DNA of 64,000 bases from NCBI RefSeq assembly GCF_029975155.1, contig NZ_JARKPQ010000005.1, positions 1 to 64,000 on the forward strand, written 5' to 3'. Numbering within the stretch: the first letter of the stretch is position 1; every line of letters starts with the position of its first letter. A program made the translations under genes and the position numbers. Shown here piece after piece: positions 19,601 through 28,800 of the stretch. Under the pieces are notes generated by a model, which was not told the DNA's origin, searched no databases, and saw nothing but the letters and a program-made list of their open reading frames with translations. The stretch comes from Propionicimonas sp. (GTDB lineage Bacteria; Actinomycetota; Actinomycetes; Propionibacteriales; Propionibacteriaceae).

Positions 19601-22600
19601 TAGTGGACCTCGTCGTCCTCACGAACGACGCTGGCGCGGGACGTGGCTGTGGCCGACCGCGTCGAGTCCCCCAGGACATCTGTGAACCAGTAACGATCAC
19701 GAGCGAACGGGTAGGGGGGCAGGCTGGTGACCCCGCCGGAGGGGCCCAGGGCGTTCCATTCGACGGGCTCCCCCTCCTCAAACCGACGCGCCGCATCGTG
19801 CCTCGGGTCGGCCCGGACCGCGTGGGCAGGAAACTGACCGCCGCGTGCAAAGGCCTCGAGTTGCGTCACCGCATCGTTGACGTCCACGACCACGAACGCC
19901 GCCCTCGACGCCATGGTCGCCCGACCCGTCTGGAGGGTGTGGGCGGTATCGGAAACCGTCGACCGCCGCTTGGCCAGGTGACCGGCCAAGAGACCAGCCA
20001 TCTCGCGCAGTTGCGGCTCGGTCCTGGCGGAGAGCGGCAGGATGAGGGCTCCCGCCCGATCGACCTCTCCGGGATGGCTGTACTCCTCCACGACGATGTG
20101 CGTGTTGTTGCCCGACATGCCGAAAGAGCTGACCCCCGCACGTCGAGGCGTGCCGGTCCGACGCGGCCATTCCTCCAGATGGTCGTTGATCCGGAGGCCG
20201 GAGTCCTCGATCTCGAGATAGGGGTTCTGCGTCGAATGGTTCGGCATGGCAGGAATCTCACCGTGTTGCATAGAGAGGATCACCTTGATCAGCCCGGCGA
20301 GGCCCGCGCACGCCTCGAGGTGACCGACATGCGACTTGACCGAACCGATCACACAGTCGAATGATGAGTCTTCGCCTGCGACCTCGCGGCGTGCCGTCAC
20401 GAGCGACTTGGTCTCGATGGGGTCCCCTAGGAGGGTTCCCGTCCCGTGCGCCTCGACATACCCGAGAGTGCTCGGGTCGACACCGGCATCGACCCACGCT
20501 TCGTGGAGCACGGCCACCTGGGCTTCCGGGGACGGTGCAGTCGGGCTGTTCGCCCTTCCGTTGTGATTCGTGGCCGTCCCCTTGATCACCGCATGGATCC
20601 TGTCACCGTCCGCGAGCGCCAGATCGAGGGGCTTGAGCAGGACTGAGGCGACCCCCTCGCCGGGAACGTAGCCGTCGGCGGCGGCGTCGAAGGAACGGCA
20701 ACGGCCCGTCGGTGACAGTGCCCCGACCCTGCTGGTGTACACGTAGTGTAGGGGGCTGATGAGCAGGTTCGTCCCCGCCACCACCGCCTGCCGACACTCT
20801 CCGGCGCGGAGGGAGGCCACCGCGAGATGCAAGGCGGTCAGGGAAGAGGCACACGCGTTGTCGACCGGGACGCTTGGCCCCCGGAAATCGAAGATGTACG
20901 ACAGACGCCCCGACAGCGCCGACGGCACGCACGACACCGCTTGGTAGTCCGTGAACTCCACGCCCGATCTGAGGATCTCGTCCCAGTACTCGTGGAAGGC
21001 GACCCCAAGGTAGAAACCGGTGGTGGTCCCCCGCAACAGGTCGGCGCATCCGGCGTCCTGAAGGGTGCCATGGACGACTTCCAGCAGGACACGCAGCTGC
21101 GGGTCCAGCCACAACGCCTCGCGAGGCGCGACTCCGAAGAACCCCGCGTCGAACTTGTCCGCCTCGATGAAGCCGCCCCATCGCGACCGGGACCGGTTCG
21201 GGGCCCCCGGCTCGGGGCTGTACCAGTCGCGCCAGTTCCACCGTTCGGCCGGAACCTCAGTGATCAGGTCGTCGCTGGCACGCAGGTGCTCCCAGAAGGT
21301 CCACAAGTCGGGCGAACCGGGGAAGCGTCCATCCATCCCGACGATCGCAATGTCCCTGTTGCGCTCGGGCACGACGGCCGGGGCGGGCCCCGACGGAGCC
21401 GGAGCCGGCTCGTCGCGGGTCGCGTCCGTTAAGGCTCCGAGACGAGCGGATAGGGCCTCCCCGTGCTGGGCCACTAGGGCCGCGCTGAGCTCTGCGATGG
21501 TGGGATACTCGAAGAACAAGGTGGGGTACAATTCGAGACCCAGGGCGTCCTCCAGAACACCCGTCATGGCAATCATCTGGGCGGAGTCCGCCCCCAGCTC
21601 CATGAAGCTGACCTGGTCGTCCAGAACCTCGCCCGTGCCGAGCGTCCGTTGCACGACCCCGGTCACGTAGCGACGCACGGTCGCGTCCGACGCATCCGAC
21701 GCCCTGGAGGGCGGCTCGGGGGCCGCCCCAGTGGCCTCGGTGGGCTGCGCCGACGTCGGCGCACCGCCGATGCGGCGCAGCGTCATGCCGTCAACCTCGA
21801 GGACGCACCGTCCCTCGTCGTCATGGAAGCGAAGATCCATGGTGATCAACTGGTCCGTCACCCGCACGGAGCTGGCGCGGCACCAGCAGGCGTTCGGAAG
21901 GGTGCTTCCCGTTCCCCGCATGGCCCGCACCGCCATGGTCACCCAGGTCGACCCATCCGATGGCGTCAGGACGGCGGGATCAACGAGCGTGCCGCCGACC
22001 ACGAAACCACCGTCGAGGAGTGCAGGGTGGACCGCGAGCTCCCCCTCCGCCGCGATGGCTTCGGGGCGCAGTTGCAGCCGCCCCAAGGCCTCGTCGCCTC
22101 GGATCCAGACCCGGCTGACGCAGTCGAGAACCGGGGCGCGAGACAGCAGCGGGACCGCCCGGATCTCGTCTGCGGACAGCGTTCGGTCGGACGTCCCCGT
22201 GAACGTATCAACCACCATCGGCTCCGTTGCGCGGCCACCGTCATCCATGTCCCCCAGCTCAGCCGTCATGGTCACGCGCTGCGCTCTCCCGCTGATCGAG
22301 AAGCGACCGACCAGCTTGCTCACATCCGCGTCGTCGCGCTGGACGACCACGTCCACGCTCGCCCCCGGGGGAACCACGACGGGCTCGACAAGCACGAGAT
22401 TGCGCACACCGAATTCCTCGGACGCAAGCTGGGCCGCCATGGAGCAAAGCGTGGTGCCCAGCAGCACCTGCTGCCCCTGGACGACGTGTGCGGCCAAGTA
22501 CGGTTCATCATGAACCCATCGCCGCTGGACGGACTCCCCCCGGGGACGGCTCCGACGCCTCACCAGCTCCCCCACCTGGTCCCTGGTCAGCTGCCCGCGG

Positions 22601-22686
22601 GCGAACATCTCCAAGGCCGCCGTGATCGAGTGCTCGTGGCGGGGCTCGGCAGGGTCGGACTGACGGTTGTCCGGAGTGTCGCTCAT
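10657..22686 (-). CDS. PKS-4: trans-AT PKS, DH*-ACP / KS11-DH-KR-ACP / KS12-pseudoACP-ACP / KS13-ACP-KR
   Basis: 4009 residues. ATG 22686 overlaps the PKS-3 stop (ATGA) and follows GGAGAGG; the ATG at 22707 is a weaker choice. Domains: docking helices 18-48; DH* 57-308 (His67 present, Pro of HxxxGxxxxP is Leu76, Gln of DxxxQ is Val229); ACP Ser368; KS11 443-869 (Cys612, His747, His789); DH 1028-1293 (His1043, Pro1052, Asp1208); KR 1303-1718 (Tyr1628, Asn1632); ACP Ser1805; KS12 1918-2341 (Cys2086, His2221, His2262); pseudo-ACP 2393-2461 (Pro2425); ACP Ser2685; KS13 2765-3197 (Cys2941, His3076, His3116); ACP Ser3453; KR 3513-3978 (Tyr3888, Asn3892, LDD motif of B-type KRs). No cis AT or ER. 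The last module has its ACP before its KR, against the usual order. The short C-terminus (SELAELLDELDSGW) probably meets PKS-5. Confidence 0.9.
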   Translation of the reverse strand: MSDTPDNRQSDPAEPRHEHSITAALEMFARGQLTRDQVGELVRRRSRPRGESVQRRWVHDEPYLAAHVVQGQQVLLGTTLCSMAAQLASEEFGVRNLVLVEPVVVPPGASVDVVVQRDDADVSKLVGRFSISGRAQRVTMTAELGDMDDGGRATEPMVVDTFTGTSDRTLSADEIRAVPLLSRAPVLDCVSRVWIRGDEALGRLQLRPEAIAAEGELAVHPALLDGGFVVGGTLVDPAVLTPSDGSTWVTMAVRAMRGTGSTLPNACWCRASSVRVTDQLITMDLRFHDDEGRCVLEVDGMTLRRIGGAPTSAQPTEATGAAPEPPSRASDASDATVRRYVTGVVQRTLGTGEVLDDQVSFMELGADSAQMIAMTGVLEDALGLELYPTLFFEYPTIAELSAALVAQHGEALSARLGALTDATRDEPAPAPSGPAPAVVPERNRDIAIVGMDGRFPGSPDLWTFWEHLRASDDLITEVPAERWNWRDWYSPEPGAPNRSRSRWGGFIEADKFDAGFFGVAPREALWLDPQLRVLLEVVHGTLQDAGCADLLRGTTTGFYLGVAFHEYWDEILRSGVEFTDYQAVSCVPSALSGRLSYIFDFRGPSVPVDNACASSLTALHLAVASLRAGECRQAVVAGTNLLISPLHYVYTSRVGALSPTGRCRSFDAAADGYVPGEGVASVLLKPLDLALADGDRIHAVIKGTATNHNGRANSPTAPSPEAQVAVLHEAWVDAGVDPSTLGYVEAHGTGTLLGDPIETKSLVTARREVAGEDSSFDCVIGSVKSHVGHLEACAGLAGLIKVILSMQHGEIPAMPNHSTQNPYLEIEDSGLRINDHLEEWPRRTGTPRRAGVSSFGMSGNNTHIVVEEYSHPGEVDRAGALILPLSARTEPQLREMAGLLAGHLAKRRSTVSDTAHTLQTGRATMASRAAFVVVDVNDAVTQLEAFARGGQFPAHAVRADPRHDAARRFEEGEPVEWNALGPSGGVTSLPPYPFARDRYWFTDVLGDSTRSATATSRASVVREDDEVHYRVHLTRQDFVVRDHVVKGDNIVPGAAHLDLALRASEAGFPELRAGTISDVTWAAPIMASEGAEVHVVVRKESDTRASFTIGCLEGDNEKVCSSGRLEYGSGRGTQEFLDVSSVIQHCPDLRLGEECYDEFSRTGLAYGPSFRSITRLHRGDGQALARLELSDDLRDSVHDWPLHPSLLDAALQTISGVVVGSEAPVEETVRPLYLPFRIGRIERYAALDDRMWVRAQRSTSAARSDQIRFDLDIADDQGRVLIVIRDFELRRVGIGVVGLVEDWVDCASPVAGHLAGQTVLVVGEGRQDEVVRRVTSAGGEVAQVVLPDAAADAYAASARASREPDLVLWMGGSNRRCVMDLTALVGAVHRVAGTLRLVFLSGQEQSIMSMWDKPVGAWAHSVALEWSGFSARVVMATDPVAALAGELAAAVTTSGVQEVRVGPEGCRSPRIREIPLDWTLHETPILAGKVYLVSGGTGGVGRHLVDWIVAAGGHAVVLSRSGASPEWLAQVAGPVTSIKVDVTDRGALAEALARARTLGPIRGVLHAAGVLNDSLTWEKSPGDVEAVVAAKAVGAVCLDELTSDDPLDFFVVFSSVAGLRGNLGQSDYAYANRAVDEFMVWRSRHAGHPGTSLSIEWPLWKDGGMQIDPATERFMRQTGGLSPLGTGEGLTILANLIHDAPHPVISIVKGDHSKIAGRFFADQTARLPDGDVRTQDGPGGTVRRGHPADRPSNVDQVAQPAHDAETDRVRYLLGSDLARGVATTLGLADQDVDLGAELVEFGFDSITFTELASWLNNLWGLELLPSVFYDHTTLRSLVDFVADEFGSEVATQRGWAVSVPETPGTKPDAPSVPAEPTDPGPAEKGSQRTSDRDDAHPLATATPQVAATIRIDESDDAPEPIAIVGMAGLFPGGDTEEFWRRVRAGEVMTGEVPAWRWDWREWQGSGDDEANGVRFGGFAPGVENFDCQFFGVSPGEAELMDPQQRIFMQTVWAAVEDSGHRMSEFARTNMCLFVGVGGFDYSELLRASGAGVGAHTATGSAHSLLANRISFLYDLRGTSEPIDTACSASLVAMHRAVQALRAHESDAAIAGGVNVLCSPTGFIAFSQAGMLASDGVCKSFSADADGYVRGEGVGAVVLKRLSDAEADHDHVYALIRGSAIGHGGRGVSLTAPSAQSQADIIEAAWDQADVSITSADYIETHGTGTRLGDPVEIKGLVEAFNRHHAAPGTGCALGSVKANVGHLETAAGMASLTKVLLSLRDGVIAPQSNLRAVSPLLNLGPTPFSISSELRPWPTHADGSPRRAGISSFGYGGINAHIVLEEHRQPVPAVSSGRPQVVTLSAKTMDALERQGRALLAHLERNRRSVPVETQTRLKEVSRLVADIAQVDPSDIDTHEDLGEIGLDPVDMATLCTRVSDKYQIPGDLVTAGRCRTVSEFVDVIGSGLGADSALAELTRAPVDFDGLAYTLQTGREPFAHRLAIVAGSVEELHDLLGRHLDGERSLPGVWTGDVSAVQDLTGLLLTGAEGDAYQRELRESHAPDKLARLWVGGINLDWDRLWDGVRPLRVSLPTYPFEPRRCWLDATIHRVDLEPRGKYARPGASHTASQPEPPTPKPAPSDVVTDRREEAPRRTTLARVQRLLARVLGWDSSEIHPEATFEELGFTSVLVKEANEAFAAEFGALPATMLFEFKTAGALADYVDRHLVPVHAEVDEDVREDTVKGSGDPASEAATMSQRPLLGEDRRPLAIVGMSGRYPMADDLSEFWTNLVDGRDCVSPIPADRPGWEKYEEVARQRLGEESYPSWGGFIDGYDAFEPEFFNISPLEARFLDPQERLFIETAWQCIEDSGHTPETITRGAAGDSRGRVGVFVGATYNNYQMYAASQLEHGDWLPVNSQTFSLANRVSYLMNFAGPSLTVDTACSSSLSAIHLACAAIRRKECDAAIAGGVNLTLHPSKYVTLAESGFIAGDGRCHSFGEGGDGYVPAEGVGAVLIKPLSQALEDGDHVYATILGSAINHDGHTFGYSVPNPVAQTEVISAALADASVTSDTISYVEAHGTGTSLGDPLEIRGLVGALGDANDRPSRCAIGSVKSNIGHAEAAAGIAQMHKVVLQLTHAQMVPTLIHSDNLNPNIDFDSAGFTVQRSLGPWPIAGRGGRRRAGVSSFGAGGVNVHVIVEGAPKPVEDRRLRGDGPVVLVLSARTPSALRSAALRLAEHLRGVEPSEGDLSSIAWTLQDGRRSLKHRLALLTSDPKAAAETLESFAREGRESNDLRVTEVGSPRSGAGDGGPRDPDTDREESARGLASDLAGRWLRGEEPDWRQLYPHGTPGRVPLPTYPFERASYWIVDPFDASRPSGSEPTAPAPPVPHAEAVSTPGASSDIGTGLKGELLDATEGERGQILTMYLGEKVAELLEMPDPSHVDGRSGFFEMGMDSVLATRLVNQVELDLGIVLHANAMFDHPTIEELAAELSRTWSSAAAPLEEGRDELADDSALERVIYTANWVTSEVAAPNHDLPKGPLVILDADDAVREYILARGMWPGQPVVLVLAGDSYARCDQSTFRIGRDEPDDLRRLFDDLGTMPDVILDLRPTRTVHADGAEGECSFPAFHLVQAVVRSRPTRPVDIVYAHVFDGTPDPVHEGFGGFGRAVRHESPNVVVRTLGLETAHVDDRVSFIAEACLRELGGDSAEHEVRYRWGQRWTRSLRQTNVAESSSSEIRLDGGGTCVITGGAGGLGRIVARHLVNLGVKRLVLTGRSAQDGRHVTQIEELRRLGAEASYESIDVTDRAAVSSLMQSVRNRGPITGVIHAAGVLDDGMLLTRTAQQMHTVIDPKLAGALNLDAATSEDRLDFFVVFSSMASVGGNPGQTDYAFANRFLGSFAAAREELRIDGRRHGLSRALIWPTWRDGGMELDEQTRETMRRRLGIAQLTTGSGLRTFDAALAGDAAEVGVVVADMEQLSALLPIERAQETPPSQAQSELAELLDELDSGW
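15304..15510 (-). other. pseudo-ACP C, inside the post-KS12 linker of PKS-4
   Basis: Residues 2393-2461 of PKS-4 have the helix pattern and hydrophobic spacing of an acyl carrier protein (VSRLVADIAQVDPSDID, then LGEIGLDPVDMATL). The phosphopantetheine serine is Pro2425 (codon CCG, 15412-15414). It interrupts the normal KS linker between ALLAHLERN and the continuation LAYTLQTGREP. The paralogous KS8 linker in PKS-3 has no such insert. A genuine ACP with LGFTSVL follows about 190 residues later. Confidence 0.75.
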
Positions 22687-22817
22687 GCTCGCGGATTCCT
22701 CTCCCATGGTTCTGCGGACGCGGGATTCGCTCCCAACAACACTGAGGCCGCCTCCGGGGACAGCTGGCCGGCTTCGATCTTGTCGAGCACTGCCTCGAGG
22801 TCGCCCACCGCCAGGTC
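22543..22817 (-). other. docking pair PKS-3 C-terminus / PKS-4 N-terminus
   Basis: PKS-3 ends with a two-helix motif (LEAVLDKIEAGQLSPEAA) just after KS10. PKS-4 begins with a matching one (AALEMFARGQLTRDQVGEL) just before DH*. The L..L....G.L[ST]...A pattern resembles the four-helix-bundle docking domains described at split KS|DH sites of trans-AT PKSs. It would reunite one module over two proteins. Confidence 0.65.
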
Positions 22818-25800
22818 CGATGGCTTGGCCGCGCCGACGGGGTCACCCACCTTGAGGTGCCTCCGGTTGAAGCGAGGGGGCGCCAACGACTGGCGGGTCG
22901 GAAGATCCGGGTCGGCCGCCTCAAGCACGGCGTGGGCGTTGGTGCCCCCGAACCCGAAGGCCGACACTCCCGCTCGACGCGGATGGGCGGCATCCCCTGG
23001 CCACGGCACCAGTTCGCTGACCGGGTAGAAGGGCGACTCCGAGAAGCGGAATCGGGGGTGCGGATTCGGACAGTTGAGGGTGGGGGGGATCTGCCCATGT
23101 CGAAGAGCAAGGATCACCTTGATGAGGCCGGCAATCCCAGCTGCCCTCAGCAAGTGGCCGATGTTCGACTTCACCGACCCCACACCGCATTGTTGACGCT
23201 CCGCGCCGTCCGCGGTGAAGACACGCGAGGCGGCCTGGATCTCGATCGGATCGCCGAGCGAGGTCCCGGTCCCATGGGCCTCCAGGTACGAGATGTCGCT
23301 GGCCCGGACGCCAGCCGCGGCAAGCGCGCTCGCCACGACGTCCTGCTGGCCGTGGAGGTCGGGGACCGTCAGCCCGATGGTGTGGCCGTCGTTGTTCACG
23401 GCACTGCCCAGGATGACCGCGTGGATGGTGTCCCCATCCCTGACGGCCGCCCGGTAGGGCTTGAGAAGCACCAGACCAGCCCCCTCGCCGGGCACCATCC
23501 CGTCAGCGTCCGCGTCGAAGACCCGGCAGACGCCGTCCGCAGCCAGGGCACCCGCCTTGCTGAAGCCGATGTGCACCTGCCCGTCGGTCAGGAGCTCGAC
23601 GCCGCCCACGATCGCGGTGTCGCAGTCCCCCGCCCGCAGGCCGGCACACGCCTGGTGGAGTGCCACCAACGCCGACGAGCAGGCAGTGTCGATCATCTGC
23701 GACGGGCCCCTGAGATCAAGGAAGTCCGAGACTCGAGCAGCGGCCATGTTCGGGATCGTGTTGACCACAGCGCGCCGCATCATCGAACTGGACAGCTGCG
23801 AGAGCTGGACCTTGAGGTAGTTGCTCTCGCCGCCCCCCAGGTAGACGCCGGTCTTCGAGCCGGCAAACTCCTCGGGCCGGTACCCGGCTTCGTGCAGCAA
23901 TTCCACCGACAGCTCCAGCACGAGCCGGTGGTGGGGATCCATGACCATGGCGTCCTCCTCACCGATTCCGAACCAGTCCGGGTCGAAGGCGAAGATGTCA
24001 TCGTCCAGGAAGCCACCGTGCTTGGAGTACGTGCGACCCGCCGCGGACCGGTCGGCGCTGTAGAGCTGGTTCACGTCGAAACGATCTCGGGGCATCTGGC
24101 GCACCAAACAGTCCCCCGACTGCAAGTGACGCCAGTACTCCTCGACCGTCCGGGATCCCGGCAGTCGCGCGGCCATGCCGATGACTGCTACCCGGTCAAC
24201 GTCGTGGGGAACCTCCGGGGTCTGCGCGACGTCCCTCCCCGGGTCCACCGACGGCTGTGGGGCTGCCGAGGGTCGATCGGGCATCACAGGGCGACCAACT
24301 CCCCGGTCCTCCAGGTGGCGGGCCATCATGGCCAGAGTCGTGAGCTGTGAGAACTCGCCCGGGTCGACCGTGGTCGAGAAGGCCTCCTCCACGCAGTTCA
24401 TCAGCGTCATCAGCCCGATGGAATCGAGGCCGTAGTCGTGGATGTCCTCGGTCGGATCGATCTCGCTGGGCGGGTACTTGAGGATGTCCGCGCAGATGTC
24501 GACCAACCGGGCCTCCATGTCGCGATGGGAGGGCGCCGCCGCGTCGTCCGTCTCGACCGCGCGGCCAGACAGGCCCATGACTTCGGTGACGCGCTCGCGA
24601 TGACCATTCAGGACGCCCACCCAGGGTCGTCCAGCGGCGAGAAGCGGTCCGAAGAGGCGCTGTCCGACCTCGGTGGCCATCGGGACCGTTCCGACCGTGC
24701 GCTCGAGTCGTGCGACGGCCTCGTCGTCTAGACCCATGCCCCCGTCCGACCACAAGGGCCAGCCGATCGACAGACTCCTCCCAGACCGTTGCCCGGACGC
24801 GCGCAGCCGCTCCCGATCGGACATGTAGGCGTCCATGAAGCGGTTCGCATACGCGTATTCGCACTGGCCGGGGTTGCCGACTGCCCCTGCCAGCGACGAG
24901 AAGCAACCGAACCAGTCCAGGTCCATGTCGGCGGTCTCCTCGTCCAGGACCACCGTGCCGGTGACCTTCGGGGCACACACCTCGTCCCATGCTCCGGAGT
25001 CCTTGATGGCGAGCAAGCCATCACGAAGCACGCCCGCCGCATGGAGGATCCCCCTCAGTGGTGGACGCTCGGAGTCTCGAAGCGTCTGAACAAGCTCGCG
25101 AACCGATGCTCGATCGGAGACGTCGAGCGCTCGGTACTCTGCCGCGCACCCCAGCGAGTCCAACCAGGCGGCGGCCTGCGGGTCCAATGCTCTGCGACCG
25201 GCGAGCACGACGCGTCCCGCCCCCCGCGCGGCCAAGAACTCCGCGAACCGACGGCCCAGGCCGCCCAGGCCGCCGGTGATCAGGTAGGAGGCGTCGTGGC
25301 GCGCGCGAAAATCGGTGGACTCGTCCAGGATGAACCCGGCCCAGCCCAGCACCTCGCGATCCGACTGCTGAAGCCGGACCTCGGCATCGTCGGCCCCACC
25401 CCGGATCTCGTTCAGGAGCGCGTCCGGGGCCACACCGTCGCCGACCTGGACCGCCGAGGCTCGCAGCCGCGGTTGCTCCGCGCGCACGGTGCGAGCCATG
25501 GCCGCCAGGGCCCGGACGTCGGCGGATGCACCGTCGTGCACCATGACGAGGCGTTGGATCCGCCTGTCCGCAACGGCGTCCCTCAGCGCGTGATAGGCGC
25601 CGGTGGCATCCACGTTCTGGTACGCAACACCAGATTCGAGAACGAGCCGTTCGAGAGGCGGCGACGCGTCCACCAGGAGGGTGCGCGTCTCGGATGGACC
25701 CACCTGGGCCACGCCGGACGCCGGCTTCTTCCGCCAGTCAGGCCCGAACACGACGTGACCGACCTCCCCCTGCGACACCCGGTTCCCGGGCGCGTGGTCC

Positions 25801-28800
25801 GGCACCACCGGCGCGGCAATCGCAAACTGACGGAGCGTGAGGCCATCGATCCGCACGACGGGATTCCCGCCGTCATCGGTGACGACGATGTCGACCTTGC
25901 GCACCCGCGCGTCCGGGCAGCGCACGACCTGCACCCAGCCGCTGCCGGGAAGTTTCCCGCTCCACGTGAGTCGAGACAGGGCGAAGGGCACCCAGACGCC
26001 CCCGACATCGTCCGAGTCCGACAGGCCCAACACGGTCTGGAAGGCCGCATCGATGATGCTTGGGTCGAGGGTGTCGTTGCCCGTCCCGCCACCAGAGGGA
26101 ATCTCCCACCTCGAGAGTGCCATCTGGCTGCCACAGTGGATCTCGCGCAGACCCCGGAAGGTGGGGCCGTAGTGCAGACCGGCGTCGTCCAAGGAGCGGT
26201 AGCAGTCCTCAGCCGGGAGGGTCCGATGCATCCTGCGCAGGAGGGCATCCGGATCGACGCGTTCGCCCATGTCTTCCGGCTGACGGGACACGTGAACCCG
26301 CCCCCGGCAGTACTCGGTGGCCTGATCGGCGCCATGCCCCGTGACCGCGAAACGGATTGCATTGTCCGATGCCGTCAGGGACAGGTCAACGCTGGTCGTC
26401 CGATCGGTGGCCTGGATGGGGCGTGCCCACAGGACGTCGGAGATGGCGCGCACGGGCTCCCCCGACGCCAACGTCCCACCCGCCCGCGCCATCTCCAGCA
26501 CCGCCGCACCGGGCAGCGTCGGGTCCCCCACCACCACGTGGTCCGCCAGGTGGGGCTCGTCAGACCTGAGCACGGTGGTGAATCGGGTGTCCGTCAGGGA
26601 AGACGTGTTCGTCCCCAGCAGTGGCGCGAGGCGCCGATCTTCGTCAGCATCATGCACGGCGCTCACCGCAGCGTCGCTCTGGTGGACCACTCCGGTCCGG
26701 CTTCGAGGGAATCTGCAGTCAACACGTTCGAAGGGGTAGGTCGGAAGCTCGACGGTCCTGGCTCCCTGCCCCAAGGGCACGCGCCCCCAATCGATGGTGG
26801 CCCCCATCACCCACAGACGAGCCAGTTCGGCCCAGTCCTCCTGATCGATCGCCAGATCGACGTCCGCATCATCGGGACGATCGCCGCGCCGCTGCGTTGG
26901 GCGAGTCGACCAAGCGTTCTCACGGTTCGCCGCGGCGTCGAGTTCGGTCAGCAGCTCGGCCAGCGTCGACACCACGAAGCCGATGCGCTCGCCCATCGGC
27001 TCCCTGCCCACCCGCAACGTGTGGGCCACGTCGATCAGCCGGAGGTCGCTTCGGTGGCGGCCACCCAGATCTGTCACGTCCACGAGCTCCAACAGGCTCG
27101 AGTCAAGCGATACGTTGGGCAGCGAGCCAGAGCGTGGGGCGCCCACGTCCGTGAGCAGGGTCGTGAGTCCGACGATGTCCAACCCTTGCTCACCGAGAGT
27201 CGCCTCGGGGTCGATCGCGTCCTCGCTGACGCCGAGCACGCGAGCGGCAGCCGTCACGAGTCGACCGAGCCGGTTGTCGTCCTCCCGGGCCGACAACGCC
27301 CCTCGCCTGGCGCGAAGGTGATCGGCCAGGGCGGCACAGTACCGGCTCAGCTGCTCGGGAGTTCGAGCGGACAGCACCACAATCTGGGGGCCAGCGCAGT
27401 CTTGAGGGGCATCACTGGTGAATTCCTCGACCACCACGTGCACGTTGGTGCCACCGGCCCCGAACGAGCTGATGCCCGCCCGCCGCGGCCCCTCGACGAG
27501 TTCGCCCGCGACCATGCTGGTCGGGGCCTGCCACTCAGATGCAGCCGTCTGCAACTCGATGCGAGTGTCGTCGAAGTCCAGTCGAGGGTTCACCGGCGTG
27601 CAGTTGAGCGTCGGCACGAGCGTTTGGTGCCGGAGCTCGAGGATGACCTTGGTCAAGCCGGCGATACCCGCCGCGCCTTCCAGGTGCCCGATGTTCGACT
27701 TGACCGAACCCAGGGAGACCGCACCCAGGTTCCCCGCGGGGGCACCCACCACGTTCTTCAGCGCAGCCAGCTCGATCGGATCGCCCAGGACGGTTCCGGT
27801 GCCGTGGGCTTCGATGCACCCGATGCTGCCGGGGTCCACACCTCCGGTTTCGAGGGCCGCGCGAATGACGTTCGACTGCGCGGCGGGATTGGGAACGGTG
27901 TAGCCATTGGTCCGGCCACCATGGTTGGTCGCGGTCCCCTTGATGACGGCGACCACGTTGTCACCATCCTCGAGTGCGTCCGCCAGCGGCTTGAGCAGGA
28001 CGGCGCCGACTCCCTCGCCGGGGACGAAGCCATCGGCGTCCTGACCGAAGCTCGAACAGCGCCCGGTGGGAGACAGCATCCGCGCCTGGGCCAGCGTGAT
28101 GTACCTCGCGGGATGCATGTAGAGGTTGACGCCGCCTGCGAGCGCCATCCGGCAGGATCCGTTGCGCAAGGCCTCGCAGGCGAGGTGGACGGCGCTGAGG
28201 GACGCGGCGCAGGCGGTGTCAACCGTCATGCTGGGGCCACGGAGGTCCATGATGAAGGACACCCGATTGGCCAGTGACCACGACGCCGACTGCGGGTTGA
28301 CGCCGCTCTCGGCGGCCCACTGTTCTGGAGCCCACATCTGGTTGGTGTATGTCGTCACTCCGGCAAAAACGCCCACCTCATCACGGGATGTTCTCAGTCG
28401 CGATGGCGGGTAGCCGGCCGCCTCGAAGGTGTGCCAGGACGTCTCGAGGAAGAGGCGCTCCTGCGGGTCGAGGGTTTCCGCGTCGCGCGGGGAGATGCCG
28501 AAGAACTTCGGGTCGAACCGTTCGACCCCGTCCAGGAAGCCGCCCCACCGCCCGTACGAGCGACCCCCCCTGGCATTCTCGGGATTCTCGTCGAGGAGCG
28601 CATGGGCGTCCCACCGGTCCAGGGGGACTTCCCGAATTGCGCTCCTTCCCGCCACCAGCAGGTCCCAGAACTCGTCCAGATCGTCCGCCCCCGGATAGCG
28701 CCCGTCCATGCCGATGACGGCAATGTCGCCCGACCGAGCCCGGGCAGGATCCGGGAGCAGTGGCCGACCTGCCGGGACCTCTGGCCGAGGGACGTCGTCG

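Noticed and set aside
24789-28277. 1162-codon plus-strand open frame opposite PKS-3
   Set aside because: Pure antisense shadow of KR, DH, ACP and KS coding sequence, rich in Arg/Gly/His with no recognisable domain.
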